Shown here one piece after another: positions 1 to 9,500 of a stretch of 64,000 nt of DNA (position 1 is the first letter of the stretch; each line of letters begins with the position of its first letter). Source of the stretch: Poseidonocella sp. HB161398 (lineage in GTDB: Bacteria; Pseudomonadota; Alphaproteobacteria; Rhodobacterales; Rhodobacteraceae). The notes under the pieces are model-generated. The model saw only the letters and a program-made list of their open reading frames with translations. It had not been told where the DNA came from and made no database searches. Position numbers and translations under genes: made by a program. The DNA lies in assembly GCF_005870025.1 (NCBI RefSeq), contig NZ_VATA01000037.1, forward strand, positions 1 to 64,000. The letters run 5' to 3'.

Positions 1-1
1 G

Positions 2-244
2 GCCGATCCGCTGCTGATCCAGGCCGAGCAGAAGCTGATCGGACAGGCCGACGAGCTGGTCGTGCTGGTCGACAGCTCGAAATTCGACAACCGCTCCTCG
101 CTGGTCCTCTGCCCGCTGGAGCGGATCGGCACGCTGGTCACCGATGACGGCATTTCCGACCGCGCCGCCGCGATGCTGGAGGCGGCGGGCGTCACGCTGG
201 TCGTCGCCACGCCCACCGGCACCCGCGAGGAGGCCGTGTCATGA
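2..244 (+). CDS. rhaR: DeoR-family regulator, C-terminal part (RhaR-like)
   Basis: Only the last 80 residues are present; the gene begins left of the window. The tail (QKLIGQADELVVLVDSSKF, then CPLERIGTLVTDDGI) is typical of the DeoR C-terminal sugar-phosphate sensor domain. The DNA-binding HTH lies outside. The stop overlaps the next ATG by 4 bp. Its place directly ahead of rhaS-T-P-Q-M-K matches the rhizobial rhamnose locus, where RhaR is the DeoR-type repressor, so it probably controls this operon; that role is inferred from context. Confidence 0.8.
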   Translation, partial: ADPLLIQAEQKLIGQADELVVLVDSSKFDNRSSLVLCPLERIGTLVTDDGISDRAAAMLEAAGVTLVVATPTGTREEAVS

Positions 245-894
245 GCGAGCGCGTGATCCTCTGCTACGGCGACTCGAACACCCACGGCACCTCGGCGATT
301 GCCGATGACGGCAGCTGGTACCGCTACGACACCGCGACGCGCTGGCCGATGCGGCTGGCGGCCGATCTGGGGCCGGGCTACCGCGTGATCGAGGAGGGGC
401 TGCCGGGGCGCACCACCTGCCTCGACGACCCGTTCGAGGGCGCGTTCATGAACGGTCTGCGCATCCTGCCGGCCGTGCTGCGCAGCCACAAGCCCGTCGA
501 TCTGGTGGTGCTGATGCTCGGCACCAACGACCTGAAGACCCGCTTCAGCGTCACTGCCGCCGACATCGCCAAGGGCGCGGGCCGGCTCGTCACCGAGATC
601 CGCCGACAGGAGTGCGGCCCCGGGGGCGGCGCGCCGCAGATCCTGATGGTCGCGCCGACGCCGATCATCGAGACCGGCGTGCCTGCGCCGCACATGGTCG
701 GCGGCGCGGAGAAGTCGCGGGGACTGGCGGGCGCGATGGAAGCCATGGCGAAGGCCATGGGCACCGAATTCTACGATGCGGGCCTCGTCGCCCGGGTGGA
801 TCCGCAGGACGGCATCCACCTGACGGCAGAGGCGCATGCGCGGCTGGCGGAGGGGCTGGCCGCAGTCATCCGGGAGCGGGGCTCCGCGCCCTGA
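241..894 (+). CDS. SGNH/GDSL-family hydrolase
   Basis: A 217-residue serine esterase of the SGNH superfamily. Block I is GDSNTHG (catalytic Ser12), block III is GTND at residues 94-97, and the C-terminal D190-x-x-H193 (DGIHL) completes the triad. There is no signal peptide, so it is probably cytoplasmic. It is coupled by ATGA overlap to rhaR and lies 25 bp before rhaS, so it is built into the rhamnose operon. It may remove acyl groups from imported rhamnosides or rhamnose esters (inference). The family is known for arylesterase and deacetylase activity; the substrate is not readable from sequence. Confidence 0.85.
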   Translation: MSERVILCYGDSNTHGTSAIADDGSWYRYDTATRWPMRLAADLGPGYRVIEEGLPGRTTCLDDPFEGAFMNGLRILPAVLRSHKPVDLVVLMLGTNDLKTRFSVTAADIAKGAGRLVTEIRRQECGPGGGAPQILMVAPTPIIETGVPAPHMVGGAEKSRGLAGAMEAMAKAMGTEFYDAGLVARVDPQDGIHLTAEAHARLAEGLAAVIRERGSAP

Positions 895-919
895 CAGGGA
901 AACACTAGGGAGGAAGACA

Positions 920-1909
920 ATGAAACCAATTGCAAAGCTTCTCGCCACGGCGGCGGCCTTCGGGCTGCTGGCCGGCGGCGCCTCGGCCGAGGACATGCGC
1001 ATCGCGCTGGTGGTCAAGGCGCTCGGCATCGGCTTCTTCGAGGCGGCGGCCAAGGGGGCCGAAGAGGCGGCAGGCGAGCTCGGCAATGTCGAGATCATCT
1101 ATACCGGACCGACCGACACCACGGCCGAGGGGCAGATCGAGGTCATCAACTCGCTGATCGCCCAGAAGGTCGACGCGATCGCGGTCTCGGCCAATGACAC
1201 CGACGCGCTGGTGCCGACGCTGAAGAAGGCGATGCAGCGCGGGATCACCGTGATCTCGTGGGATTCGGGCGTCGCGCCCGAGGGCCGGCAGATGCACCTG
1301 AACCCGTCCTCGAACCCGCTGATCGGCAACATGATCATCAAGCTCGCCGCCGACAACCTGCCCGAGGGCGGCGATGTCGCGGTGCTGTCGGCGACGACGA
1401 CCTCCACGAACCAGAACATCTGGATCGACGAGATGAAGAAGGTGATGCCGGACTATCCGGGCATCAACCTGGTGGCGACCGTCTATGGCGACGACCTGGC
1501 CGACAAGTCCTACCGCGAGGCGCAGGGGCTGATGCAGTCCTATCCCGATCTCGACGCGATCATCGCCCCGACCTCGGTCGGCATCGTCGCCGCGGCGCAG
1601 GCCGTGGCCGATGCCGGCAAGATCGGCCAGGTGAATGTCACCGGGCTGGGCCTGCCCTCCGAGATGGCCGGCGCCATCGAGTCGGGCGCCTCGAAGAGCT
1701 TCGCGATCTGGAACCCGATCGACCTGGGCTATGCCGCGACGATGATCGCCTACAACCTGGCCAATGGCGATGACGAGGCCGCCCCCGGCGCGACCATCGG
1801 CATGGGCCGGCTGGGCGAGGTCACGCTCGACGACAACAACGAGGGCGCGATGGCAGACCCCTTCGTCTACGACAGCTCGAATATCGACGACTTCAAGGAC
1901 ATCTTCTGA
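920..1909 (+). CDS. rhaS: Rhamnose ABC transporter, periplasmic binding protein
   Basis: A 329-residue type-I sugar-binding protein (peripla_BP_4 family). It has an N-terminal signal peptide ending near ASA-ED, then the fold seen in ribose/AI-2/rhamnose binders (AQKVDAIAVSANDTDALVP; ISWDSGV). The ATG at 920 was chosen because it follows a Shine-Dalgarno (GGGAGGAAG) and opens the signal peptide; the frame continues upstream without a better start. The gene order with two permeases, a fused ATPase, mutarotase and FGGY kinase matches RhaS of Rhizobium leguminosarum. An 11-bp hairpin follows the gene, which usually favours binding-protein mRNA over the downstream genes. Confidence 0.88.
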   Translation: MKPIAKLLATAAAFGLLAGGASAEDMRIALVVKALGIGFFEAAAKGAEEAAGELGNVEIIYTGPTDTTAEGQIEVINSLIAQKVDAIAVSANDTDALVPTLKKAMQRGITVISWDSGVAPEGRQMHLNPSSNPLIGNMIIKLAADNLPEGGDVAVLSATTTSTNQNIWIDEMKKVMPDYPGINLVATVYGDDLADKSYREAQGLMQSYPDLDAIIAPTSVGIVAAAQAVADAGKIGQVNVTGLGLPSEMAGAIESGASKSFAIWNPIDLGYAATMIAYNLANGDDEAAPGATIGMGRLGEVTLDDNNEGAMADPFVYDSSNIDDFKDIF

Positions 1910-1931
1910 TCCCGAGCTCCTCCAAGAGCGG

Positions 1932-1959
1932 GATGCGCGGGGAGCTTTCCCCGCGCATC
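1932..1959 (+). terminator. Intercistronic hairpin between rhaS and rhaT
   Basis: A perfect 11-bp stem (GATGCGCGGGG / CCCCGCGCATC) with a 6-nt loop and no T-tract. Such hairpins after binding-protein genes commonly protect the upstream mRNA or partly attenuate downstream expression. Confidence 0.7.
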
Positions 1960-1991
1960 ACGGGTCCACAGCTTCGAAGAGGGAGGCCCGC

Positions 1992-3509
1992 ATGGCCGAG
2001 GCAAGCCCCGTGCCGGTCCTGGAACTATCCGGCATCGTCAAGACATTCCCCGGCACGCGCGCGCTCGACGGCGTGAGGCTGGAGCTCCACGCGGGCGAGG
2101 TGACCGCGCTGATCGGCGAGAACGGCGCCGGGAAGTCCACCGTGGTCAAGTGCCTGACCGGCATCTACCAGCCCGACGAGGGCGAGATCCGGCTGGACGG
2201 CACCCCGGTCCGCTTCGACACGCCGCAGGCTGCCGCCGCGGCGGGCGTGACCGCGATCCACCAGGAGACCGTCCTGTTCGACGATCTCACCGTCGCCGAG
2301 AACATCTTCCTCGGGCACGCGCCGAAGACGCGGTTCGGGCTGATCGACAGGGCCGCGATGCGCCGCCGGGCGGCCGCGATCCTCAAGGGGATCGGCGCCG
2401 AGATCGACCCGGACGTCCTCCTGAAGGATCTGGGCATCGCTTCGAAGCACCTCGTCGCCATCTCGCGCGCGCTGTCGATCGACGCCCGCGTCGTCATCAT
2501 GGACGAGCCCACCGCGGCGCTGTCCCACAAGGAGATCGAGGAGCTCTACGAACTGGTCGAGGAGCTGAAGCGCCAGGGCAAGGCGATCCTCTTCATCTCG
2601 CACAAGTTCGACGAGATCTTCCGCATCGCCGACCGCTACACCGTGTTCCGCGACGGCCAGTTCGTCGGCCAGGGGCACATGTACGACACCACCGAGGCCG
2701 ATCTGGTCCGCATGATGGTCGGCCGCTCGGTCGAACAGATCTTCCCCAAGCGCGCCCCGCGGATCGGCGAAGAGGTGCTGCGCGTCGCGGGCTACTGCCA
2801 CCCGACCGAGTTCGAAGATATCGGCTTCGGCCTGCGCAAGGGCGAGATCCTGGGCTTCTACGGTCTCGTCGGCGCCGGGCGCTCGGAATTCATGCAGGCG
2901 CTGATCGGGCTGACGCGGCCGTCGAAGGGCGTCGTCAAGATGGGCGACAAGGTGCTGGCGATCCGCTCGCCCGCGGAGGCGATCGAGGCGGGCATCGTCT
3001 ATGTCCCCGAGGACCGCGGCAGGCAGGGCGCCATCACCCAGCTGCCGATCTTCCAGAATGTCACCCTGCCCTCGCTGGGGCGGACGTCGCGGAACGGCTT
3101 CCTGCGCATGGCCGAGGAGTTCAAGCTGGCGCGCGAGTACACGCAGCGGCTGGATCTGCGCGCCGCCTCTCTGGACACGCCGGTGGGCGCGCTTTCGGGC
3201 GGCAACCAGCAGAAGGTCGTGATCGCCAAATGGCTGGCGACGAAGCCGCGGGTCATCATCCTCGACGAGCCCACCAAGGGGATCGACATCGGCTCGAAGG
3301 CCGCGGTGCACGACTTCATGTCCGAGCTTGCCGCCGAGGGGTTGTCGGTCATCATGGTCAGCTCGGAGATCCCCGAGATTCTCGGCATGTCCGACCGCGT
3401 CATCGTCATGCGCGAGGGCCGCATCGCCGCCGAGCTGGCAGGCGAGGCGCTCTCTCCCGAAACCCTTGTCCGGCACGCCGCCGGGATCAGCGCCGCGGAG
3501 GCCGCATGA
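1992..3509 (+). CDS. rhaT: Rhamnose ABC transporter, double ATPase
   Basis: A 505-residue sugar ABC ATPase with two fused nucleotide-binding domains, as in RbsA/MglA. The first NBD has an intact Walker A (GENGAGKST) and Walker B (VVIMDEPTAAL). The second has the degenerate GLVGAGRSE loop usual for this subfamily, a good signature (LSGGNQQK) and IILDEPTKGID. The ATG at 1992 follows GAGGGAGG. It energises import through RhaP/RhaQ. The stop overlaps rhaP by 4 bp. Confidence 0.9.
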   Translation: MAEASPVPVLELSGIVKTFPGTRALDGVRLELHAGEVTALIGENGAGKSTVVKCLTGIYQPDEGEIRLDGTPVRFDTPQAAAAAGVTAIHQETVLFDDLTVAENIFLGHAPKTRFGLIDRAAMRRRAAAILKGIGAEIDPDVLLKDLGIASKHLVAISRALSIDARVVIMDEPTAALSHKEIEELYELVEELKRQGKAILFISHKFDEIFRIADRYTVFRDGQFVGQGHMYDTTEADLVRMMVGRSVEQIFPKRAPRIGEEVLRVAGYCHPTEFEDIGFGLRKGEILGFYGLVGAGRSEFMQALIGLTRPSKGVVKMGDKVLAIRSPAEAIEAGIVYVPEDRGRQGAITQLPIFQNVTLPSLGRTSRNGFLRMAEEFKLAREYTQRLDLRAASLDTPVGALSGGNQQKVVIAKWLATKPRVIILDEPTKGIDIGSKAAVHDFMSELAAEGLSVIMVSSEIPEILGMSDRVIVMREGRIAAELAGEALSPETLVRHAAGISAAEAA

Positions 3510-4483
3510 GCATCCTGAAACATCGCGAGACCCTGCTCGTCGCGGTGATCGCCGCGCTCTTGGCGCTGATCGCCTCGCGCTTCCCGGGCTTCGTCGCGCC
3601 GCAGAACCTGGTCTCGGTCTTCACCGATACCGCGCCGCTGATGATCCTCGCCCTCGGCCAGATGGCGGTGATCCTGACGCGCTGCATCGACCTCTCGGTC
3701 GCGGCCAACCTGGCGCTGACCGGCATGGTCGTCGCGCTCCTGAACACCGTCGCGCCCGGGCTGCCGGTCGCCGTCACGATCCTGCTTGCCATCGGGCTCG
3801 GCGCGCTGATGGGCGCGGTGAACGGCCTGCTCGTCTGGAAGCTGGAGATCCCCTCGATCGTCGTCACGCTCGGCACGATGACGATCTTCCGCGGGATCAT
3901 CTTCCTGATCTCGGACGGGCAGTGGGTCAATGCCCACGAGATGAGCGCCAGCTTCACCGGCTTCCCGCGCCTGACGCTGCTCGGCCTGCCGCTGCTGGCC
4001 TGGATCGCCATCGCCGCCATCGCCGCCATGGCGCTGAACATGAGCCGCACGACGCTGGGCCGCTCGATCTTCGCGGCCGGCTCCAACCCGCATGCGGCCG
4101 CCTATACCGGCATCGATGTCGGCCGCACGCAATGCGCCGCCTTCGTCATCTCGGGCGCGCTGGCGGGGCTGACCGGCTATCTCTGGATCGCCCGCTATGC
4201 CGTCGCCTATGTCGACATCGCCGGGGGGTTCGAGCTGGACGTCGTCGCCGCCTGCGTGATCGGCGGCGTCTCCATCGCCGGCGGCGTCGGCACGGTGGCC
4301 GGCGCGGTGCTTGGCGCGCTCTTTCTCGGCGTCATCAAGAACGCCCTGCCGGTGGTCGATGTCTCGCCTTTCTGGCAGCTCGCCATCTCCGGCGCCGCCA
4401 TCCTGATCGCCGTCGCCTTCAACGCCCGCGCCGGCCGCGCCAAGGGCCGCGTCATCCTCAAATCCGCGGAGCATGCAGCATGA
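3506..4483 (+). CDS. rhaP: Rhamnose ABC transporter permease 1
   Basis: A 325-residue BPD_transp_2-type inner-membrane permease (RbsC-like) with about nine hydrophobic segments and the family motifs GQMAVILTRCIDLSV and NGLLVWKLEIPSIVVTLGT. The start overlaps the rhaT stop (ATGA) and the stop overlaps the rhaQ start, so it is translationally coupled. It forms the channel with RhaQ. The specific rhamnose assignment rests on operon order. Confidence 0.88.
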   Translation: MSILKHRETLLVAVIAALLALIASRFPGFVAPQNLVSVFTDTAPLMILALGQMAVILTRCIDLSVAANLALTGMVVALLNTVAPGLPVAVTILLAIGLGALMGAVNGLLVWKLEIPSIVVTLGTMTIFRGIIFLISDGQWVNAHEMSASFTGFPRLTLLGLPLLAWIAIAAIAAMALNMSRTTLGRSIFAAGSNPHAAAYTGIDVGRTQCAAFVISGALAGLTGYLWIARYAVAYVDIAGGFELDVVAACVIGGVSIAGGVGTVAGAVLGALFLGVIKNALPVVDVSPFWQLAISGAAILIAVAFNARAGRAKGRVILKSAEHAA

Positions 4484-5487
4484 GCCTGGCAGATCCCGAC
4501 ATGGCCCCCGTCCCCCGCAACATCCCCGACCGCCTCGGCACCCCCGCCGCGAAGATCCTGAAAAGCTGGGAGGCGCTGCTGCTGCTCGTCGCGGTGGCGG
4601 TCTTCATCCTGAACTCCTTCGCCTCGCCCTACTTCCTGGATGCCTGGAGCCTCTCGGACGCGACCTTCAACTTCACCGAGAAGGCGATGATCGCCTTCGC
4701 CATGGCGCTCCTGATCATCTCGGGCGAGATCGACCTGTCGGTCGCCTCGATCATCGCGCTGGCCTCGACCGCGATGGGGCTGGTGATGGAGGCCGGGGGC
4801 GGCACCGGGCTGATCGTCGCCGCGGGGCTGGCCACCGGCCTTCTGTGCGGCGCCTTCAACGGCGTGCTCGTCACCCGGCTGGGCCTGCCCTCGATCGTGG
4901 TGACGATCGGCACGATGAGCCTCTTCCGCGGCCTTTCCTACATCGTGCTGGGCGACGGCGCCTTCCGCGGCTACCCGGCGGGGCTGGCCTGGTTCGGCCA
5001 GGGCTATGTCTTCTGGGTGATCACGGTGGAGATGGTGATCTTCGTCCTGCTGGCCCTCGCCTTCGGCGTGCTGCTCCACAAGACCAATTTCGGCCGCCAG
5101 GTCTATGCCATCGGCAACAACCCGACCGCCGCGCTCTTCTCGGGCATCCGCGTCGCGCGGGTGAAGATGATCCTCTTCCTGATGACCGGGCTGATGTCCG
5201 GCCTCGCCGCGGTCTGCCTGACCTCGCGGCTGGGCTCCACCCGGCCCTCGATCGCCTCGGGCATGGAACTTGAAGTCGTGACCATGGTCGTGCTCGGCGG
5301 CGTCTCGATCCTCGGCGGCTCGGGCTCGATCCCGGGCGTGGTGATCGCGGCGGTGCTGATGGGGCTCGTGACCTTCGGGCTGGGGCTGCTGAACGTGCCG
5401 GGCATCGTGATGTCGATCTTCATCGGCTGCATGCTGATCGGCGTCATCGCCGTGCCGCGGCTCGCCGCCAAGCTGCGGAGGGCATGA
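4480..5487 (+). CDS. rhaQ: Rhamnose ABC transporter permease 2
   Basis: A 335-residue permease paralogous to the preceding one ([30 protein letters not shown]). It begins with a roughly 25-residue cytoplasmic N-terminus before the first membrane helix. ATGA overlap with rhaP. The pair of different permeases (P and Q) is characteristic of rhizobial-type rhamnose transporters, whereas most family members use a homodimer. Confidence 0.88.
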   Translation: MSLADPDMAPVPRNIPDRLGTPAAKILKSWEALLLLVAVAVFILNSFASPYFLDAWSLSDATFNFTEKAMIAFAMALLIISGEIDLSVASIIALASTAMGLVMEAGGGTGLIVAAGLATGLLCGAFNGVLVTRLGLPSIVVTIGTMSLFRGLSYIVLGDGAFRGYPAGLAWFGQGYVFWVITVEMVIFVLLALAFGVLLHKTNFGRQVYAIGNNPTAALFSGIRVARVKMILFLMTGLMSGLAAVCLTSRLGSTRPSIASGMELEVVTMVVLGGVSILGGSGSIPGVVIAAVLMGLVTFGLGLLNVPGIVMSIFIGCMLIGVIAVPRLAAKLRRA

Positions 5488-5801
5488 TGGAGAAGATCGC
5501 CTTCCGCATGATGCTCCATCCCGGGCAGCTCGACGAATACCGCAAGCGCCATGACGAGATCTGGCCCGAGCTCGTCGCGCTGCTGAAAGACGCCGGGGTG
5601 GAGGACTACTCGATCCACCACGACCCCGGGACCAACGCGCTTTTCGGCGTGCTCTGGCGGCGCGAGGATCACGGCATGGACGCCCTGCCCGCCCATGAGG
5701 TGATGAAGCGCTGGTGGGCGCATATGGCCGACATCATGCAGACCCATCCCGATAACGAGCCGGTCTCGGTTCCCTTGGAAACGGTGTTCCACCTGCCATG
5801 A
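5487..5801 (+). CDS. rhaM: L-rhamnose mutarotase
   Basis: A 104-residue protein of the RhaM/RhaU family, the same length as E. coli RhaM. It has the family features [25 protein letters not shown] and the C-terminal [11 protein letters not shown] stretch; His and Trp residues of these blocks form the anomer-binding site. It interconverts alpha and beta anomers of L-rhamnose. Two ATGs are adjacent (5484 and 5487); the second is better spaced from GGAGGG and gives the family length. Called rhaU in rhizobia. Confidence 0.9.
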   Translation: MEKIAFRMMLHPGQLDEYRKRHDEIWPELVALLKDAGVEDYSIHHDPGTNALFGVLWRREDHGMDALPAHEVMKRWWAHMADIMQTHPDNEPVSVPLETVFHLP

Positions 5802-7189
5802 CCACGCCCCGCCATATCGCCGTGATCGATGTCGGCAAGACCAATGCCAAGCTGGCGCTGGTCGATGCCGCGACCCTGTCGGAAATCGCCGTGGTCAAGC
5901 GCCCGAACGAGGTGCTGCCCGCCCCGCCCTATCCGCATTACGACCTGGAAGGGCACTGGGACTTCTTCCTCGGCCATCTCGCCGCCTTCCAGGCGAGCCA
6001 CGGGATCGACGCGATCTCGGTGACCACCCATGGCGCTGCCGCGGTGATGCTGGATGCCGAGGGCCGGCTTGCCGCGCCGATGCTGGATTACGAGCACGAC
6101 CTGTCCGAAACGGCCGGGGCCTATGACCGGCTGCGCCCGGATTTCGCCGTCACCGGCAGCCCGCGCCTGCCCTTCGGGCTGAACCTGGGCGCCAAGCTGC
6201 ACTACCTGTCCGTCACCCAGCCCGGCGCCTGGGCAAGGACCGCCCATGTCGTCACCTATCCGCAGTACTGGGGCTTCCGCCTGACCGGCGCGCTGGCGAC
6301 CGACGTGACCTCGCTCGGCTGCCATACCGACCTGTGGGACCCGGCGGCGCGGCGCTTCTCGCCGCTCGTCGCCGCGCTCGGGCTCGAGGGCAGGCTGGCG
6401 CCGCCGCACCGCTCCTCGGACATTCTCGGCGGCGTCTCGGCGGAGATCGCGGCGCGGACCGGGTTGTCCGAGGGCACGCCGGTCGCCTGCGGCATCCATG
6501 ACAGCAACGCCTCGCTCTACCCGCATCTCCTGGGACGCCAGGGCGCCTTTTCGGTCGTGTCGACCGGCACCTGGGTCGTCTGCATGGCGATCGGCGGCGC
6601 CGCGGGCGCCCGCGATCCGGCGCGGGACACGCTGGTCAATGTCAACGCGATGGGCGACCCGGTGCCCTCGGCGCGGTTCATGGGCGGGCGCGAATACGAG
6701 ATCGTCCGCCAGGGCAGCGACGCGCGCCCCTCGGAAGCCGACCGCCGCGCGGTGCTGGAGGGCGGGCTGATGCTGCTGCCCTCGGTCGAGCCCGGCAGCG
6801 GCCCTTTCCCCGGCGCCTGCGGCGGCTGGACCGCCCCGCCGCCCACCGACGGCGCGCGGATGCTGGCGCTGGCCTGGTACCTGGCGCTGATGACCGATAC
6901 CTGCCTCGGCCTGGCCGGGGCCGAGGGGCCGGTGATCGTCGAGGGTCCCTTCGCCGCCAATCCCGCCTATCTGGAGATGCTCGCCGCGCTGCGCCCCGCC
7001 GGGGTGGAGACCGCGGCCTCGGCCACCGGCACCAGCATCGGCGCGGCGATGCTGCTCCTGCCAGACGCCCCGCCGCCCGGCACGCGCCGGGTCGCGCCCG
7101 GCGAGACCGGCCCGCTGGCCGCCTATGCCGCGCGCTGGCGCGAGATGGCGGGCCGCAGCGCGCCCGCCTGCCCGGCAGCAACCGCGTAG
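5798..7189 (+). CDS. rhaK: FGGY-family sugar kinase (rhamnose kinase)
   Basis: A 463-residue FGGY carbohydrate kinase with the N-terminal ATPase-fold motif [16 protein letters not shown] and a second phosphate-binding region around VVSTGTW. It starts within the rhaM stop (ATGA). In R. leguminosarum, RhaK at this position is needed both for catabolism and for transporter activity. It is more like that kinase than E. coli RhaB. It probably phosphorylates rhamnose or its keto form in the cytoplasm. The rhamnose isomerase/dehydratase and aldolase are not in this window. Confidence 0.85.
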   Translation: MTTPRHIAVIDVGKTNAKLALVDAATLSEIAVVKRPNEVLPAPPYPHYDLEGHWDFFLGHLAAFQASHGIDAISVTTHGAAAVMLDAEGRLAAPMLDYEHDLSETAGAYDRLRPDFAVTGSPRLPFGLNLGAKLHYLSVTQPGAWARTAHVVTYPQYWGFRLTGALATDVTSLGCHTDLWDPAARRFSPLVAALGLEGRLAPPHRSSDILGGVSAEIAARTGLSEGTPVACGIHDSNASLYPHLLGRQGAFSVVSTGTWVVCMAIGGAAGARDPARDTLVNVNAMGDPVPSARFMGGREYEIVRQGSDARPSEADRRAVLEGGLMLLPSVEPGSGPFPGACGGWTAPPPTDGARMLALAWYLALMTDTCLGLAGAEGPVIVEGPFAANPAYLEMLAALRPAGVETAASATGTSIGAAMLLLPDAPPPGTRRVAPGETGPLAAYAARWREMAGRSAPACPAATA

Positions 7190-7267
7190 CCCCGGGCAGA
7201 GAGGCGCATTCCCTGGCGCTGCGGCCCGACGGTAACGTGAGGAGCCGGAGCGCAGGAGGAGACCGCG

Positions 7268-9124
7268 ATGCCCGAGACAGACGCCGCCACGGGCCCCGGG
7301 GCCCGGCATCTGCTGCAGGACTACCTGGAACGGCTCTGCTCCGAGCTGCGCGGCCTCTCCGCGGGCGAGGTCGCGACCTATATCCCCGAGCTGGGCCGTG
7401 CCGATCCGGAGGGGTTCGGCATCGCGCTGGCCATGGTCGACGGCACGCTCGCCGCCGCCGGGGACGCGGCCGAGGAGGTGACGATCCAGTCGGTCTCGAA
7501 GCCCTTCATGTACGGCGCCGCGCTGGAGGCGCTCGGCCGCGAGGCGGTGATGGCGCGGGTCGGCGTCGAGCCGACTGGCGAGCGCTTCAACGCCATCCTC
7601 CTCGACGAGGAGAACAACCGCCCCTTCAACCCGATGGTCAATGCCGGGGCGATCGCGGTCTCGGCGCTGCTGTCGGACGGCAGCCCCGCGGAGGACGAGC
7701 TGCGCATGCAGGGCCTCTTCTCCGACCTCGCCGGGCGGCCGCTGGAGATCGACCTGACCGTCTTCGGCTCGGAGAAGGAGACCGGCCACCGCAACCGCGC
7801 CATCGCCTGGCTGATGCTCAATTCCGGCATGATCGAGGGCGATCCCGACGCGGTGCTCGACCTCTATTTCAAGCAGTGCTCGGTGCTGGCGGATTGCCGC
7901 GACCTCGCGGTGATGGCGGCGACCCTGGCCAATGGCGGCGCGAACCCGCTGACCGGGCGGCAGGTCTATTCCGCGCCCGTCGCGCAGGACATCCTGTCGG
8001 TGATGGCGACCTGCGGGATGTACGACTATGCCGGGCAGTGGATCTTCGACGTGGGGCTGCCCGCCAAAAGCGGCGTCTCGGGGATGCTCTGCGCGGTGGT
8101 GCCGGGCCAGTTCGGCCTGGCGGTCTGGTCGCCGCGGCTCGACGCGGTCGGTAATTCGGTGCGCGGCATCGAGGCCTGCCGCCGGATCGCCGCGGATTTC
8201 GGCCTGCACGCCTTCGCCCCGCATCTCGACCCCGGCGCGGTCATCCGGCGGGAATACAGCAGCGCCGAGGTCGCCTCCTGCCGCGAGCGCCCGCAGGCCG
8301 ATTGCGCGCTGCTCGAACGCGAGGGCGCCGCGCTGCGGGTGATCGAGCTGCAGGGGCCGCTCTATTTCGCCTCGGCCGAGAAGGCGGTGCGCCGCGCCGG
8401 GGCGCTGGCCGAACGCGGCGGGACGCTGGTCCTCGATTTCCACCATGCCGGCAGCATCGACCGCGCGGCCGCCGCGCTTCTCGGCCAGCTGCCCGCCGCC
8501 CTGGCCGGGCGCGGCTGCCAGCTCTGCGTCACCGGCCTGGGGCCGCGCCACGAGAGCTCCGGCCTCGCCCGGCAGCTGGAAGAGGCGCCCGCGGGCCATG
8601 TGACCCGGCCGGCCGGCATCGCCGAGGCGATCGAGGCGCATGAGGAGGCGCTGATCGCCCGCGCGCAGCCGCCGCGGGAGGCGCGGCTTGCCCGGCTCTC
8701 GGGCGCCGCGCTCTTCGCCGGGGCCGCGCCCGCCGATCTGGCCGCGCTCGAGCGGATGGCGGTTCGCCTGTCCTTCGCCCCGGGCGAGCGCATCATCGCC
8801 AGGGGCGACACCGCCCGCGCGGTCTTCGTCCTCGCCGCGGGCCAGGTCGACATCTCGGCCGTCGCCCCGGACGGCACCGCGCGGCGGGTCAGCGCAGTCG
8901 GGCCCGGCCAGTCCTTCGGCGAGATGGCCCTGCTCGAGGACGCGCCGCGCGCGTCCCATGCCGATGCCGCCGGAGCGGCGGAGTGCTATGCCTTCCCCGC
9001 CGCCGCGCTGCGCGAGCTTCTCGCCGCGCGGCCCGCCCTCGCCGCGGCAGTCTATGCGAATCTCTCCCGCAGCCTCGCCGCCCGGCTGCGCCAGGCGAAC
9101 CGCCAGATCATCGCCCTCGACTAG
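7268..9124 (+). CDS. glsA: Glutaminase fused to STAS and cyclic-nucleotide-binding domains
   Basis: A 618-residue protein. Residues about 15-315 are a GlsA-type glutaminase with the beta-lactamase-like SxxK motif (Ser75-V-S-Lys78 in QSVSKPF), NPMVNAGAIA and PAKSGVSG. Residues about 330-440 form a STAS domain. Residues about 460-600 form a cNMP-binding domain with the phosphate cassette FGEMALLEDAPRASH. It hydrolyses glutamine to glutamate and ammonium. The added domains suggest control by a cyclic nucleotide and by protein contacts (inference). A strong ribosome site (CAGGAGGAGA) precedes the ATG. It lies upstream of the guanidine unit but ahead of its riboswitch, so it is probably a separate transcript. 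Confidence 0.88.
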   Translation: MPETDAATGPGARHLLQDYLERLCSELRGLSAGEVATYIPELGRADPEGFGIALAMVDGTLAAAGDAAEEVTIQSVSKPFMYGAALEALGREAVMARVGVEPTGERFNAILLDEENNRPFNPMVNAGAIAVSALLSDGSPAEDELRMQGLFSDLAGRPLEIDLTVFGSEKETGHRNRAIAWLMLNSGMIEGDPDAVLDLYFKQCSVLADCRDLAVMAATLANGGANPLTGRQVYSAPVAQDILSVMATCGMYDYAGQWIFDVGLPAKSGVSGMLCAVVPGQFGLAVWSPRLDAVGNSVRGIEACRRIAADFGLHAFAPHLDPGAVIRREYSSAEVASCRERPQADCALLEREGAALRVIELQGPLYFASAEKAVRRAGALAERGGTLVLDFHHAGSIDRAAAALLGQLPAALAGRGCQLCVTGLGPRHESSGLARQLEEAPAGHVTRPAGIAEAIEAHEEALIARAQPPREARLARLSGAALFAGAAPADLAALERMAVRLSFAPGERIIARGDTARAVFVLAAGQVDISAVAPDGTARRVSAVGPGQSFGEMALLEDAPRASHADAAGAAECYAFPAAALRELLAARPALAAAVYANLSRSLAARLRQANRQIIALD

Positions 9125-9127
9125 CGC

Positions 9128-9150
9128 CCGGTGCCGCATTGCGGCGCCGG
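9128..9150 (+). terminator. Hairpin after the glutaminase gene
   Basis: A 10-bp stem (one G-U pair) with a 3-nt loop, 4 bases after the stop codon. There is no clear T-run. It probably ends or slows the glutaminase transcript and so separates it from the riboswitch unit. Confidence 0.5.
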
Positions 9151-9317
9151 CCCCCGGGCATTGCCGCCGGAACGGGCAATTTCCCTGCTCAACCAACGGC
9201 CTTTCTGTAACTTTATTCGCGTAAATCTCGGGCAGTCGCCTGCGAAAGCGCTGTCGCAGCCGCAGGCCCGGGAAAAACGCCTTGGCAGATGCCGCGGCAG
9301 GCGGCTTATCTGAAGGC

Positions 9318-9430
9318 GCAGGGTGCTTAGGGTTCCGGTCGCCTCCGCCAAGAGGGATGCAGGTCCGAGAAGCGCCGCTTGCGCGGCAAATTCCGCGGAA
9401 GTACACGGCGGGCCAAAATCCCGGGAGAGT
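9318..9430 (+). promoter_or_regulatory. Guanidine-I (ykkC) riboswitch aptamer
   Basis: The leader contains the conserved blocks of the ykkC/guanidine-I class in the right order and spacing: TAGGGTTCCG (9328-9337), AGGTCCGAGA (9361-9370), ACACGGCGGG (9403-9412) and AAAATCCCGGGAGA (9415-9428). This class binds guanidinium and turns on downstream genes. It lies about 85 nt before an ABC importer and a ureohydrolase, which fits guanidine uptake and breakdown. The region 9151-9317 upstream holds no gene; an AT-rich patch at about 9200-9235 may carry the promoter. Ends are approximate. Confidence 0.94.
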
Positions 9431-9463
9431 ACTGCGTTGGTTCGCCCGCGTCTCAGTTTCTCC

Positions 9464-9500
9464 GTTCCGCCCGCGATCCATCAAAAGACAATGGCGGAAC
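9464..9500 (+). promoter_or_regulatory. Possible riboswitch expression platform
   Basis: GTTCCGCC (9464-9471) can pair perfectly with GGCGGAAC (9493-9500), ending three bases before the Shine-Dalgarno AGGGAG of the binding-protein gene. A nearby TTTCTCC could pair either with this Shine-Dalgarno or with the GGGAGA that ends the aptamer. No T-tract is seen, so control of translation is more likely than termination (inference). Confidence 0.45.

Noticed and set aside
2025-4474. Long antisense frames opposite rhaT and rhaP
   Set aside because: Composition is biased and no domain is visible, while the plus-strand genes are unambiguous ABC components.
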